Below are positions 34,555 to 45,260 of a stretch of 64,000 nucleotides of DNA, in pieces. Source of the stretch: Cladorrhinum sp. PSN259 (taxonomy: Eukaryota; Ascomycota; Sordariomycetes; Sordariales; Podosporaceae); contig MU867065.1 in assembly GCA_033725935.1 (NCBI GenBank), positions 1-64,000 on the forward strand, read 5' to 3'. The notes beneath the pieces were generated by a model that made no database searches, had not been told where the DNA came from, and worked only from the letters and a program-made list of their open reading frames with translations. The position numbers and the translations under genes are program-made. Every line of letters begins with the position of its first letter. Position 1 is the stretch's first letter.

Positions 34555-35070
34555 ATGCCGCCACTCTATTTATACCACCACCTGGTCACAAGACAACAAA
34601 GACCAGACTTTGACGACTCGCGCGGCGACGAAACCGACAAGCTGTCAGGCGGGGCCATCGCGGGAATCGTGATCGGATCCATCGCCGGCCTCCTGCTCGT
34701 CATCTGGATCATCCGCTCCTGCACCAACCTGGGCGCGCCGCCCGGCAGGGAAGCCGAGCCCGGTAAGCCGTGGTACGGCGGGGTGAGGGACGAGTACCCG
34801 GCTAGACACGTGGGCGGGCACGTACCTAGGAGCCGGTCGAGAAATAGCAGGAGGAATTCGTACCAGCATTCGCATCATCATCACCACCACTCGCATTCGA
34901 GAAGCAGGAGCCGGGGTGCGACTATGGTTGAGGTTCCGGCGCAGGCTGTGGTTTATGAGGGTAGAAGGGGGAGCAGGAGTCCCGGAAGGGTGCCTTTGGA
35001 TGAGGGGTATGTTGTTTATGGGCGAGAGGAGATTAGGAGGGATAGGAGTCGGAGTAGGGGGCGGTATTAA
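34555..35070 (+). CDS. Single-pass membrane protein with RS/His-rich tail
   Basis: 171 residues from ATG 34555 (MPPLYLYHHLVTRQQRPDFD). One membrane helix, AIAGIVIGSIAGLLLVIWII, is followed by RSC. The long cytoplasmic-type tail is rich in Arg-Ser dipeptides (SRSRNSRRN, RSRSRSRG) with a HHHHHH run and VPLDEGYVVYGREE. The short N-terminal side has no cleavable signal, so an Nout/Cin type III topology is likely from the positive-inside rule. I recognise this only as the kind of conserved hypothetical found across Pezizomycotina. The ATG at 34369 is in frame but would add a segment without a helix or conservation signal. Confidence 0.72.
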   Translation: MPPLYLYHHLVTRQQRPDFDDSRGDETDKLSGGAIAGIVIGSIAGLLLVIWIIRSCTNLGAPPGREAEPGKPWYGGVRDEYPARHVGGHVPRSRSRNSRRNSYQHSHHHHHHSHSRSRSRGATMVEVPAQAVVYEGRRGSRSPGRVPLDEGYVVYGREEIRRDRSRSRGRY

Positions 35071-35880
35071 GAAATGAAGGGGGCTGGATAGACTGTGGGA
35101 TTTGGGGTGGGATTGTATAAATGATAATGAGGTTGGTGACTGTATACACGGTACGACAGCGAAGGACAGATGAGGCCGGGTGGTGGCGGATGATTTTTCT
35201 TATACCCCCATTTTTGAGATTGTATATACGTATGATTTGTGTTCAAAATTGCAAAGACCGCGTTTTCACGTCATATCGAATTTTATATTAATTCTTTTTC
35301 AATTTGATCGCATTCCCATCTAAATCACCATGATTCAAACAGAAGCCCGGCCATGTATGCTTTCGCATCAGTCGAAACATGAAAAGTATTGTACCACTTT
35401 GGACATTACACCGTCAAAATAGACTGCTTGATCAAGGTCAATATCAAATGAGTTTGACTTGGACAACGACACTTGCAATTCCATCTCCCCACCAGTAGTC
35501 GCCAGTTATAATCTGTCGTCGAAAAGAAAACAAAGACTACGGCAAGTAGAAGAAATAAACAGCCCGAGGTATAAAATGGAGTAAAGAAGAAGAAAAAAGA
35601 AAAAAGAAAAAAGAAAAAAGAAAAAAGAAAAAAGAAAAAAGAAAAAAGAAAAAAGAAAAAAGAAAAAAGAAAAAAGAAAAAAGAAAAGAGAAAAGAGAAA
35701 AAAGAAAAGAAAAGAAAAGAGAAAAAAGAAAAGAAAAGAAAAAGAAAAGAAAAAGAAAAGAAAAAGAAAAAGAAAAAGGAGGGAAACAAACACAGGAAAG
35801 TAGAAGAAGAGAGGATAAAAATGCAAGACAAAAAGTATCCCAACCACCCGCCTCCTATCAGATGAATGCCGTGCGTCGGA
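35071..35880. other. Convergent 3' flank with purine microsatellite
   Basis: Contains the (GAAAAA)n tract between the converging membrane-protein genes. No gene: the minus-strand frames 35406-35963 and 35506-35847 are Phe/Ser-rich translations of the repeat. Confidence 0.6.
35583..35779. repeat. (GAAAAA)n purine microsatellite
   Basis: About 195 bp of almost pure purine on the plus strand, mainly GAAAAA units grading into GAAAA and GAAAAG variants. The interruptions increase towards the right end. Confidence 0.95.
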
Positions 35881-36877
35881 TCACGCCCACAACTCGGAAG
35901 ATTCATGGTTCCCCCCCTCAAGTTGGCTCCCATCAACCTCGACAAGCCCCGGATGGGTTCCAATCATCCCGTACTGCGGCCCGTGTCCTTCTACCAGCTG
36001 AACATCCTGTCCGAGCTTCTTAATCTCCTCTTGCTGTTCCATCTTCTTTGGCAGCGTTGGTTGCATCTGTCTCCGGCGAGCAAAGAAGAACCACCACCCT
36101 AACACCACCAACGCGATGATTCCCAATATAGGTCCAACCAGAACTCCAGCGATAAAAGCAGGGGATGTATTACCGGTCGTGGAGGGTTTGTTGGTTGTCC
36201 CAGTTATTGTCGGTTCTGTCATTGAGGTGCTGCTGCTGTTTGAATTTGATGTGCGACTGCTTTCGGCGGTGGCAAAGCTGGTAGTAGTGGTGCTTATTCC
36301 AGCCGTAGTCGAGCTGCTGCTGCTGATTATGGTGGTGCTAATACTACTCGTGGTCGGAATCGAGGATTGACTGGCCAATAACGCAGACTCGGCCAGCGCA
36401 AGTATTTTGAGGTCATCGTGGTAGATGTTGCAGCGAACAAACTCGGCGGTGGCTTCAAAGGGGTCGTGGCAGCTCGTCAGGCGGGGACAGCATGCTTGTT
36501 TTGTGCCTTTGGCCAGGTTGGTGCAGGGCACCGAGTTTGGTTCGTCGCAGACCGAGGGAGTGTCGACGTAGCAGTGGTCGGTGGGATTCTCTCCGACGCA
36601 GCACCAGCCTCTTCCCAGATAGTGGTGACAAGAGGGGAATGCCTTGTTCCGTATAACGCCTGGAGACCCGAATGATTAGCCAGTAAAATTAAGTGAATTC
36701 AGAGTAGCTCACTCACAGCAGAGAGTATTGTTCGGCGCGCAGATTGCGTTGGTCCTGTCTTCCCCGGGAAAGGTATCGGAGCACACGTCTTTCCTGAAAA
36801 GGGACCGGATATCTTGAGACCCTAGGCTTTCGTTCGAGGGCATCATGGCGGAGTTGAGATGATCTAGAAGGACGCAG
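35881..36877 (-). CDS. Cysteine-rich, Ser/Thr-stalked membrane-anchored protein (5' end unresolved)
   Basis: The last exon is 36659-35881. The preceding exon ends at 36717; the 56-bp intron starts GTGAGT and ends CCAG. The joined frame has a cysteine-rich ectodomain: RKDVCSDTFPGEDR, ICAPNNTLCC, FPSCHHYLGRGWCC, HCYVDTPSVCDE, KQACCPRLTSC. A Ser/Thr stalk of about 70 residues follows, then the helix PAFIAGVLVGPILGIIALVVL and a cytoplasmic tail with RRR. This layout resembles fungal wall- or surface-associated type I membrane proteins. A signal peptide is expected but not found. A likely 3' splice site (CCCTTTTCAG) just before GKDVC-like sequence at about 36805 suggests another exon upstream. The open frame to 37092 can also be read straight through but has no signal peptide. 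Start coordinate given here is provisional. Confidence 0.68.
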
Positions 36878-37252
36878 GGAATCTCCCTTGGCCAAGGAGG
36901 CGAAGAACACTTGAGGATAAGAGGTGGGCCCAGGCCGCTCGTATCAGGTTTGCCCCGGCAATTTGGGGTCGATAATCTGCAACAGGGTCGCTGGCAGCAT
37001 TTGACCACCACCGTGACCTGTGCCACACTGGTCACTGCATACTGCAACGCAATCTCGACCAAATCAGGAGGCGAGCCGGATACTTGGCGCATTGATAATT
37101 TTCTATTGGCATCTTATTAACAAGGCTTCTTTGGTTTGATTTGGGTATCAAGTGACCCTTGAGCCCAAGGGCATTCTTCAATTACTCTAATAACAGTCTA
37201 CCTACATACATATATCTAGCTAGGTACATAACAAGAGTCTTGCAGTTTCAGT
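36878..37252. other. Upstream side of the cysteine-rich membrane protein
   Basis: Frame 37092-36709 (minus) is open here and cysteine-containing (VVVKCCQRPCCRLSTPNC), so part of it may be coding. I could not find a convincing start or signal exon. Confidence 0.35.
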
Positions 37253-38212
37253 TTAATTTCGTTTCTGTTCACGGGGGTATGAGTATAACCACGGATCCCT
37301 TGGGAGAGAAGGACGATTGGTGTATGGATGCAACGGTTCTTGATGAATTACCAAGTCTTTGACTGGCTTGCCCGTCAAATCGGCACCCAGTATCTCTGCG
37401 GCCACTTCATCATCCAGGTCCTTGATCTCTTCCCAGTTTATCGTTAGCCCCCTTACCTTCACACGCTTATGTTTGTGTAATATCACTGAGCATATGGTAG
37501 TAGAGACCCGTGTTTCTTTACAGAATTTGACGTGGGCGGCCAGCAATGCTAAGCTCATCAGCTTCTGGGGCGTACCAGGCCGTAATTGCGCGTTATAGAC
37601 TATCCTAATTTCCTCCAAGTTTTGAAATACTGCCTTCCAGCTCCCTTGAATTCCACTCCGGCGAGGGGCTTCTGTGACGCGAGGTCCTCTGGTTAAGCTT
37701 TCCAAGATCAAACTGATGCGTTTCTCACCCCGCTCAAGCTGATACGAATTGAGGTAGTATGTCAATTTAACCAGAGAACTCAAGCCACTGTGTTGGAGCA
37801 TCTGCTGGGACCTGAAGATGTCTACTTGTACCGAGCTGGGCGCTATTGTCCAAACGCGGAACGGGCGAATGACCAGGTCCCGAATCGAACTGCGGTTTTG
37901 CTGTCCGATTAGCTGTAGAAACTGCCCAGTGTATGGGGACCACACGACAAATTTATTTTGACTGTAGAGGTAATCGGCCGCCTCGCGCGAAATTTGCATG
38001 TTCACGAACAGCAGGGGAGTTATTCTTGCCAAACTGCTTGGCCTGTGACTCTGTTCACGAAGCGGGTTCTGCGCCCATTCGCCAAAAGGTCTAACTCCTT
38101 CGGGGCGTGGCTTCCAGAGAATTGAATAAATCATGAGTCTGATCTCGGCAGGGAGACAGAGAAGATAGCACTTGCCATTGTGCCCGGGCGCAATGGTTGT
38201 GTCTGAACTCAT
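37253..38212 (-). CDS. F-box/2EXR-like fungal protein
   Basis: Intronless, 319 residues from ATG 38212 (MSSDTTIAPGHNGKCYLL); the upstream extension of the frame starts only with TTG. LLCLPAEIRLMIYSILWKP, then ITPLLFVNMQISREAADYLY, are the two paired motifs of the 2EXR/F-box-like start found in many large fungal families: a LPxEIR helix, then a segment ending in cxxi..ea...y. The rest is typical for these proteins: an FVVWSP strand, FQNLEEIRIVY, and a C-terminal cluster of short helices. There is no catalytic motif. Function unknown; substrate recognition is an inference from the F-box-like start. Confidence 0.82.
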   Translation of the reverse strand: MSSDTTIAPGHNGKCYLLCLPAEIRLMIYSILWKPRPEGVRPFGEWAQNPLREQSHRPSSLARITPLLFVNMQISREAADYLYSQNKFVVWSPYTGQFLQLIGQQNRSSIRDLVIRPFRVWTIAPSSVQVDIFRSQQMLQHSGLSSLVKLTYYLNSYQLERGEKRISLILESLTRGPRVTEAPRRSGIQGSWKAVFQNLEEIRIVYNAQLRPGTPQKLMSLALLAAHVKFCKETRVSTTICSVILHKHKRVKVRGLTINWEEIKDLDDEVAAEILGADLTGKPVKDLVIHQEPLHPYTNRPSLPRDPWLYSYPREQKRN

Positions 38213-39185
38213 GAGAAAAGGGGGGCGTCGCCGGGTATCCCAAGTCTGTAAATAGCCTGATATCAAAGAAGTCGAAAATGTAGCTCTAGTTGAGTTGTCC
38301 AAGGTTCAGATTTTTTGTCAGTACGTTTACTACTGCTCATATGGAAATATATGCTTCTTGGTAAACCATAGGATGTGACAGTTTACACAGTTAGTTTTGG
38401 ACCTCCAACAGTCACAGCAGGTCTAAGCCAGCAAACAAAGAACCCAGGTAGAGTCATAATACTATTGTCATCTCTGATGGTCCCTTTGTTTCCCTGTCCA
38501 ACTGTAAGAACAAGCCAAACAACGCGGATGTTCTTTTTCTTTGTCCACATTGCCTATGCTCTATATAAACAATAGAAAAGTCTGCCATAGGTACTTTTCA
38601 CTCTCTCATCAGCCAACAATCAACCATCAAGCACCCAGCAAACTTGATTTCAGTGATTCACTAACCAAAATCCTCTCGAAAATCGTCTGGACGCGGTCTA
38701 ACAATACCCAACAAAGATTTGTGTAAGTGTTGGATCAACAGATTCATAGACGATAACAAAAAAAAAAAGGGTTCTTTGTCATGATGTCCTAGAACAAAAG
38801 TTTCAAGACAAAGACTGGGGGAAGAGGCTCAGCCAAGTGCACAAAGTGCGGCACGACGTTGCTGAGCGCCTCCCAGATGTCTGACTCTGTTTAGGAAGAT
38901 CGCTGTGCATTGTGCGCGGCCAGTCACACTGAGGAGCTCGTGAGGCGGTTCGTGGGTTACTTGCGTGATCGCGTGAAGAACCGCTCCAAGTGATGGGCAG
39001 GTTGGTGCTTGGTTGAATATGATATCTGACCTTTATTGACACTACCCAAAGGGGCTAAATATAACTTTCTGATCTTTTTCTTGCAAAACTTTTATTGCCT
39101 GCTCTCTGTGAATTCCTGCAATTTTTATCCAAACAATGGATATCTGTCCTTGTGCCTCTGTTAATGTTGACTTGGATACTATCCC
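38213..39185. other. Intergenic
   Basis: No gene. Left part is the promoter side of the 2EXR-like gene, with a TATATAAA-type element at about 38561-38568 on the plus strand that does not lead to an open frame of interest. Confidence 0.45.
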
Positions 39186-41335
39186 CTAAACCTTTGGCGC
39201 CCCAAATCTGATCAAATCCGCTGCCTGCAAATATCATCTCGTTAGCACCCTCTTCATCCTCCCCCTAAAGAATAAAAAAGGAAACAAACTCACCTTCTCA
39301 GCAACAGCATAAACAGTCTGGCACGTATTGCCCCCAATAAGCGTCGGCATCACGCTCCCGTCCACGACCCTCACCCCCTCGACCCCGTAGACTTTCAACT
39401 CCTCGTCCACGACCCCGCCCAACTCCAACGGCATCATTGCGCACGTACCCACGGGGTGAAACTCGCTGGGACTCATCGTCTGCGATATCCACGCAGCCCA
39501 CTGCGCGTCCGTCGTCGTGCTCGCCCCGGGGCTGTTCTCCCTTGCCGCCCAGGCCTTGTTGGCCGGGTTGTCGAGATAGTACCTGCGCGTGTACTTGAGG
39601 ATGTCCGTCATGATTGAGACGTCCAGGGGGTTGGTCAGGGCGCGGTAGTCCACGATGGGCTCTTTGGTGAACGGGTCGGTTGGGGAGATGTTCACTGTTC
39701 CTCTCGAGAGTGGGTGGAGGTCGACTACGATGCCCGAGGTGCTGGCGCCCGAGAGGACTGCGTTGCTGTTTTACTCGGTTAGTTTCGGTTATATTGAGAA
39801 GGGGAGAGGGTAGAGATACTAGAATGCTGTGCGATTGTTCCGGATTGCCGAGGCGTAGGAAAGCATCTGAGCGCGGTAACCGGCTGCGACGGTCGGGTGG
39901 GTGTCTGACGGAAGATAGCCGGCGTGGTCCTGGGCGACCAGGGCATCCGAGATGGCGGCTGAGCGGGAGGAGATGACCGGGAATGGGAGCCAGGCTGCTG
40001 CGTTCCCCGTCGCGATCGAGTTGGGACCCGTGCGGTTGGAGGCCCAAACTTGGTTGGCCCAGGTCGAGAAGGTGCGGTTGCTCCGGAGGTCGTCGCCCGA
40101 GGGTTTCACTGTCAACTTTGTGTCTTCAAGCTGGTTAGCTTTATTCTGAATAAGTGAACTTGGCCAAGGCAGGCTTACACTGATATGACGGGGACAGCAT
40201 TGGGTGGTCCTGAAAGTTCTGCCCAACACCGGGCAAGTCCACCAGAGTGTCGATACCCGCCGCGCTCAGCACCTTGCGCGGACCGATGCCACTCAATTGC
40301 AGAATCTGTGGACTGTGAATGCCACCTGCAGCAACGATGACCTCCTTCCTGATCGAGACGCTGTCTGCGGCGTTATTATTCGCCTTCCCACCAACCACAG
40401 GCACCCAGGAGACTCCCGTAGCTTTCGTGTTAGTGAACAGGATCTTGTTGACCTTGACCTCGGTGAGCAGATGATAGTTTGACCTCGACTTGACAGGTTC
40501 GTAGTGCCCGCTCTTCGCGTAAGACCGTAGCACGGTATTGGGGTCCATGAAGGTGGGATACCAGTAGACCCCTGGCTCTCCAGATCCGCTGTCCTTGACA
40601 AACGGAACATCAGCAAGACCCCTGAATGCCTCCATCTGGGCGGTTGTAGCGGGGTACTGGTACGAGGGCCACGCGGCATAGACTCCTGACGTGTTCCCCC
40701 AGAAGCTGGTGTCGTATGTGATGTTGGCACTCTTTGTGACGTCGGCATTCGGCGGGACAAAGTTTAGGGCGCGTTTGAAATAGGGCAGGAGGCCGTTCCA
40801 ACTCCAGTGGGAGCTCGAGCTGAAGAAGTTGCCCCATCTGTCGTAGTCCTCTGCAGTTCCCCGGACAGTCATCATGGCGTTGACGGCCGAGCTTCCTCCT
40901 ACCACCTTTCCTGCTAAGACGGCAATAGTGCGGTTTCGTAGATTAACCTGCGGCACCGAGTTGATGTCGTACATGAGTTTTCCGTCGCCCATGCCTGCGA
41001 ATCCACCGGTCACGGTTGTGATTGATGCCGAATCGCCTGCCAAAAAAAACATGTCAGGTTAACGTCCGAATTCAAGCTGGCAATGGAAACAATCATTCCC
41101 TACTTAGTTGGCCATATTCAAGGACAAGCACGGTCGTCTTGCCATCTTCAGTCAGCCTGTCTGCCACAGTGAGGCCTGCCGTTCCTCCGCCGACGATGAC
41201 ATAGTCGTACTCCTTTTGAATCTGACGCGCATCAACGACGGTAGCCCGCAGTTGTCGGTTATATCCCAGGCATGTTTGCGGAGTTAACGTGAGGAAGGCG
41301 AGCGCCAGAGCTGTCAGTTGTCGAGACATTGGCAT
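39186..41335 (-). CDS. Second secreted GMC oxidoreductase
   Basis: Five exons on the minus strand (41335-41104, 41036-40179, 40123-39820, 39765-39294, 39224-39186) give 634 residues in phase. The signal peptide is MSRQLTALALAFLTLTPQTC, after a possible extra MP. The FAD motif is YDYVIVGGGTAGLTVADRLT; KVVGGSSAVNAMMTVRG and AAGGIHSPQILQLSGIG are the GMC signatures. The C-terminal FHPVGTCAMMPLELGGVV and GGNTCQTVYAVAEKAAD give a His-Asn active-site pair, unlike the His-His of the gene at 4092. Many N-x-S/T sites suit secretion. Substrate unknown. The donor at 41103 (GTAGGG) and the acceptor before 40123 were chosen because they alone restore the family sequence SPSYQYTKLTVKP. The final exon mirrors that of the first GMC gene (AADLIRFGAPKV). 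Confidence 0.9.
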
Positions 41336-42222
41336 GATGTGAGGTTGGGCTGTTCAGAGCACCAGTTGACAGCTACATGTGTGGTACCAGAGGCTCTTCC
41401 ATCTTTGAAGTTGGGCAGCCGGATATCAAGCCGATATAAATGAAATTCAGGGGACTCTGCACCTGCAGCTTTGTTGTCGAATTGCCGAGCTCCACAACGA
41501 AGGGCCCTCGAATAGCCTGAAGGAGTGGGAGCTCTTTGGGGTACGGCTGCATGGTTTGCGGGCAGCACTGCTGGGTAAATAAGACAACCCTCCCATTATG
41601 GAACCAGGTTTGCAGCTTTTACGGAATGTGCGCTGTCAGCTTGAGCAATATCAAAGTCTGGGCACTGTAGATGTGGCCAGAATCTAGCGATTAGCCGCGG
41701 TTATGGCAAGTCATCCGACTGGCCTGGAGATGCGGGGGTAGATGGGATCAACGGGATGTTTGCATTGGATCCAAATTCGGTATATCACAGGTTTTCGAGT
41801 CAAGTGTTCCAGGGAGGAAAAGCCTAGCAGAAGCAGAAAGCACATGTGAAAAAACAAAAAATAAAATAAAAAAATACTTGGTTTTGTTGAGTAAACAGGA
41901 CTAATTTGGCGCAAATGTTTGGGTTTATTTTTCATAGTTCAAACTCTTCTCAGTTACTGTGAGCATTGATGGAAGCGATCGAACAAAAGTCTCGCTTCGA
42001 GTCCGCAGTTGAAGTTGGTGTGTACCTCGAGAATCAATGGTGCCTTCCTCCCCACAAATAGATAACCCATTGCAATTCCGTTCGCCTTTTCCTTCGGCCC
42101 TTTTGCATTCCCTCATCTCTTTCAGATTCCTAAATTTCCACCGAGACCTTTCCTTCAGTCTCTCCTGCCACATATTTGTTCGGGGAAATGATACATGTCG
42201 AAACCCCCGAGATGCCCAAGCT
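41336..42222. other. Intergenic
   Basis: Promoter side of the GMC gene and 3' side of the small secreted protein. No gene recognised. Confidence 0.45.
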
Positions 42223-42462
42223 TTAGACGCAGTAGGGAAGGTTGTTCATGTTGCCGCAACGACCGGAGCATATGGCAGAGAGCACCCATTGTCTTGAGCT
42301 GTTGCAGACTTGAATCGTGTTACCGGAGCAGCGGTAGGTGCCGGGATTGCTGCAAGAAGTGCTGGTGGGCGAGGGACCGGTTGGGGTGGTGAACTGGGGC
42401 GTTGCAAAAGCAGGCAAAGCGGCAACAGAGGCCAAGGCGACGATGGTGAATGCGTTCTTCAT
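42223..42462 (-). CDS. Small secreted cysteine-rich protein (79 aa)
   Basis: 79 residues from ATG 42462. The signal peptide is MKNAFTIVALASVAALPAFA and the mature part is about 59 residues. After a Pro/Ser/Thr-rich spacer come six cysteines: SCSNPGTYRC, IQVCN, AICSGRC, LPYC. The spacing and the GTYRCSGNTIQVCN and W-V-L-S-A segments look like a small disulfide-bonded domain found repeatedly in fungal secretomes. I do not know a defined activity. It is a reasonable effector or surface-binding candidate on size and cysteine content only. A TATA box lies 106 bp upstream. Confidence 0.8.
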   Translation of the reverse strand: MKNAFTIVALASVAALPAFATPQFTTPTGPSPTSTSCSNPGTYRCSGNTIQVCNSSRQWVLSAICSGRCGNMNNLPYCV

Positions 42463-43471
42463 GTTCACGGTGTGGTAGAGGGACTGTGATGACTAGGTGT
42501 TGCAATCTGGGCTGATGATGTTGTGATGGCGAGAGAAAAAGTCTCTGGACAGAAAAGAATCAAGGAGTTTATATACCCAGCGAGCACAAGGACCTCAGAT
42601 GATGATCTGCATAGTCGGCGCGGAGAACTGGAGATGACTTTGCCGCTTGTTGGTGGTCAGGGTTCTAAGCGATGTCCTTAGCATCATCAATGAAGTCCGT
42701 CCCATGTCCAGAAAGTCAACAAACAGCCAAGGTTTACAAGACGCACTAGTTCCTGACATACATATAAGTTGTCTTTTCTTCTCCTACAAAACATAATGAC
42801 CAATATCTAGGATCAACGCCAAACAACGGCATATCCGACAAGCAATTGGTCGTGATTGCGCTGTTGTCCATTTCCACCAGCATCAACACTCAAGACTTCG
42901 CACACTCTAGTGATACATAGAATTAAACTCGTGATTTTCGCTACTCTAGATCTCAGCTCACTCTCCGCTTCCTAGTCGATAACAATCTTAGTTGCAGTAT
43001 AATCCATGACTTAGGCTCCTGCTTAGTCTAAGTCTTACGTGAGATTCTGTGTCGTTGTCAGCATACGCCGTTCGGGGGACCACTTAGAATGTTACCGGAG
43101 AAGTCCATAGTACTACAATAATCCTTCCAGCGTAATATAGTTCCGTAAGATGAATCCACATTGAGAGACGCCAAAAGTGGTGTATTCCACTACTAGAACC
43201 CACCGTCTCGGTTCTTTCAACAGGGCTCAATTTCACACACCGCCAATTCACAGCCCCCCATTCCTTGGAGATGACAACTTGAGGCACTCAATATTTGCGT
43301 ACAGCTTCCTTCCATTTACTGCAGCGTCTGACCAACTCGACCGTTTCTGTGAACAGACAACCAAACACGTTACCCCCGTACAAAGTTGCAGGAGCCCCCC
43401 GATCATATAATTTGTTTTTGAGTTCTATAATCATAAGCCGTAATCACGATTCTAGTGACAACAACTGTTAA
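42463..43471. other. Intergenic before tRNA-Ser
   Basis: Promoter of the small secreted protein, then sequence without recognisable features up to the tRNA. Confidence 0.45.
42568..42575 (-). promoter_or_regulatory. TATA box of the small secreted protein gene
   Basis: The minus strand reads TATATAAA at 42575-42568, 106 bp upstream of ATG 42462. This spacing is normal for a highly regulated fungal gene with a short leader. Confidence 0.6.
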
Positions 43472-43553
43472 GGCGCGATGGCAGAGTGGTCTAATGCGTG
43501 AGACTCGAAATCTCATCTCTTCGGAGGCGTCGGTTCAAATCCGGCTCGCGTCG
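43472..43553 (+). tRNA. tRNA-Ser (anticodon CGA)
   Basis: An 82-nt cloverleaf with acceptor GGCGCGA paired to TCGCGTC and discriminator G. The anticodon stem TGAGA/TCTCA encloses CTCGAAA with anticodon CGA. A long variable arm built on CTCTTCGGAG is typical of tRNA-Ser, and the T-arm is GGTTCAAATCC. T-rich termination follows (CTCTTTTTT). Confidence 0.95.
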
Positions 43554-44172
43554 TTCTCTTTTTTCCATCGATTTGTTTTGTTTTTTTGATCGCAGTGGAT
43601 GTGTTGGCGTTAAACAAGTGAATTACGTACAAATTTAAATTTTCTTTTTCTCATTGTAAAGTTCATTCTCTCTTTGTGACATGATTGATCCGATCAAACA
43701 CCCTTTCCCACGATTTGCAATCAAATGTGTTTCGGCAATTCTAGGGTTAGGGCGGGAGTGACCGATTCAAGTTCAGATCAACTTGACTGACTTTGGCGGC
43801 GCCCAAAATCATGACGTCATACCCTGACGCAAAGCACCACGTCTGCCCAGACCGCGCCTTCCAGTCGCAACAACCAAATGGCCTTTCACAACGTCATTTG
43901 CACTGTTTTCTATGAGTCCAGAATGTGCGGCAGTGAAAGGATCCATGCTTTTAGTGGTGCAGATCTTTGCTTGGAAGACTTGGCCGCTTCCTGCAAGAGC
44001 AACCAAAGACATCATGATCATGCCCTGCTCAGCGGACGCATTACCAATGATCCTGATTAAATCCCCGAAAATCCCATCCGCTTCTTTTTGTTGCAGCTAT
44101 TCCCGATTTAATTTTCCAATAACTGTGTTTTGGTCGATTTGATCTAAACAAAACAAAAACGAACACAACAAC
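43554..44172. other. Intergenic between tRNA-Ser and membrane protein
   Basis: Pol III terminator-like T-run immediately after the tRNA, then an AT-rich stretch and the pyrimidine/CAAAACAAAA leader of the next gene. No other gene. Confidence 0.5.
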
Positions 44173-45260
44173 ATGGCAGACGACACCGAAAAATTACCAA
44201 CACAAACAAACGGTCATGCCCCATCCGTAGGGGACGCCTCATTCTCCTCGTTCGCCTGCGAGACGACCGGCTCTACCACCACGAACCCTGCAGTCAACAA
44301 TGACACCGATCCAGCCGCCGCCGTACCCTCTTTCGACGAATATCCAGGGCTCCCACGTCTCGATTACCGAATTCTCGAGTACAAGACAAAGTTGATCATT
44401 GTCGTCTCCCTGCTCGCGCTCGAATCCTCCATCCTCCCCATCGCGCTGTATTATGGTCTCTCCAAAGGCACGTCACTACGATCCGGCATCACCTTTGCAA
44501 TCATAACTTCCTTTTTCGGAATCGTCACCGGTATCGAGTTCGGCTTGCGATGCTTGAAACTCATCTTGAAGGGCGACAAGTACCGGCCGCCAGGGGGGAC
44601 AAAATGGTCGTTTGACTTTACGCATTGGACCTTGTCCTTTGGATACACGGTAATGACGGGCATCCTGATTGGAGCGAGTATTCCCCACCCACCTCTGGTC
44701 AGGCCGCTGGCGATACCAGTTTCGCTCTTCTTGATACAAGTGGGGTCACAGTTGGTTTGGACTGGGTGGATGAACAAGACGGGAAGAAAGGCACCATGCA
44801 AGATTAGCTCTGTGGAGAAGGGCGAGAGGGTACCGCCGTTGGTCATGACTATTGTGGAGGACATCGTTGGTGTTGATGGCGGTGGTGGTGCCGTGTATAG
44901 GAGGAGTCTGTGGGCGCGATACAAGGTTAGTTGGAGGTTCCGGAAGATGATAGCGACGCAGAATTGGTTTTGGGCTATTGGTGCTCTGATAGATGGCATC
45001 GGAACGATGGTTGTCATTTGGACAGTACCGGAGGAGATTGCATATGGTGTTGGTAAGTTTCTACCGCGTAATTTTTGTTCCCAAGAAAGCATGTTTTAAC
45101 ATTTACACGTCTCCCAGGATGGGGAAGCCCCTTCGTATTTGTTTCCATTTGGACAATTATCTCGGTGGAGTGGATACGGCGAGATTTACGACGAGAAAAA
45201 CGCCTTTGGGCTGAAGAGCACAGGTCGGGTGCTGGTGGGGAGATGCAAGAAAGGAGATGA
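44173..45260 (+). CDS. Six-pass membrane protein, conserved hypothetical
   Basis: Exons 44173-45052 and 45118-45260 give 340 residues; the 65-bp intron starts GTAAGT and ends CCCAG. The N-terminal 60 residues are polar and disordered. LPRLDYRILEYKTKLIIVV leads into the first of about six helices: LLALESSILPIALYYGL, FAIITSFFGIVTGIEFGL, FGYTVMTGILIGASI, LAIPVSLFLIQVGSQLVW, FWAIGALIDGIGTMVVIW, FVFVSIWTIISVEW. Between helices 4 and 5 lies a soluble loop with KISSVEKGERVPPLVMTI and IVGVDGGGG. The C-terminus is basic. This reads like a widely kept Pezizomycotina hypothetical membrane protein. I know no assigned function and see no transporter signature. Confidence 0.83.

Noticed and set aside
35406..35963. 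Phe/Ser-rich minus-strand frames of 185 and 113 codons
   Set aside because: Produced by the (GAAAAA)n tract; no conserved sequence outside it.
39298..40047. 249-codon minus-strand frame over the second GMC gene
   Set aside because: Arg/Pro-rich off-frame reading of exons 3 and 4; the GMC frame carries the catalytic motifs.
44451..45092. 213-codon minus-strand frame
   Set aside because: Antisense to the six-pass membrane protein, which has better composition and a clean intron.
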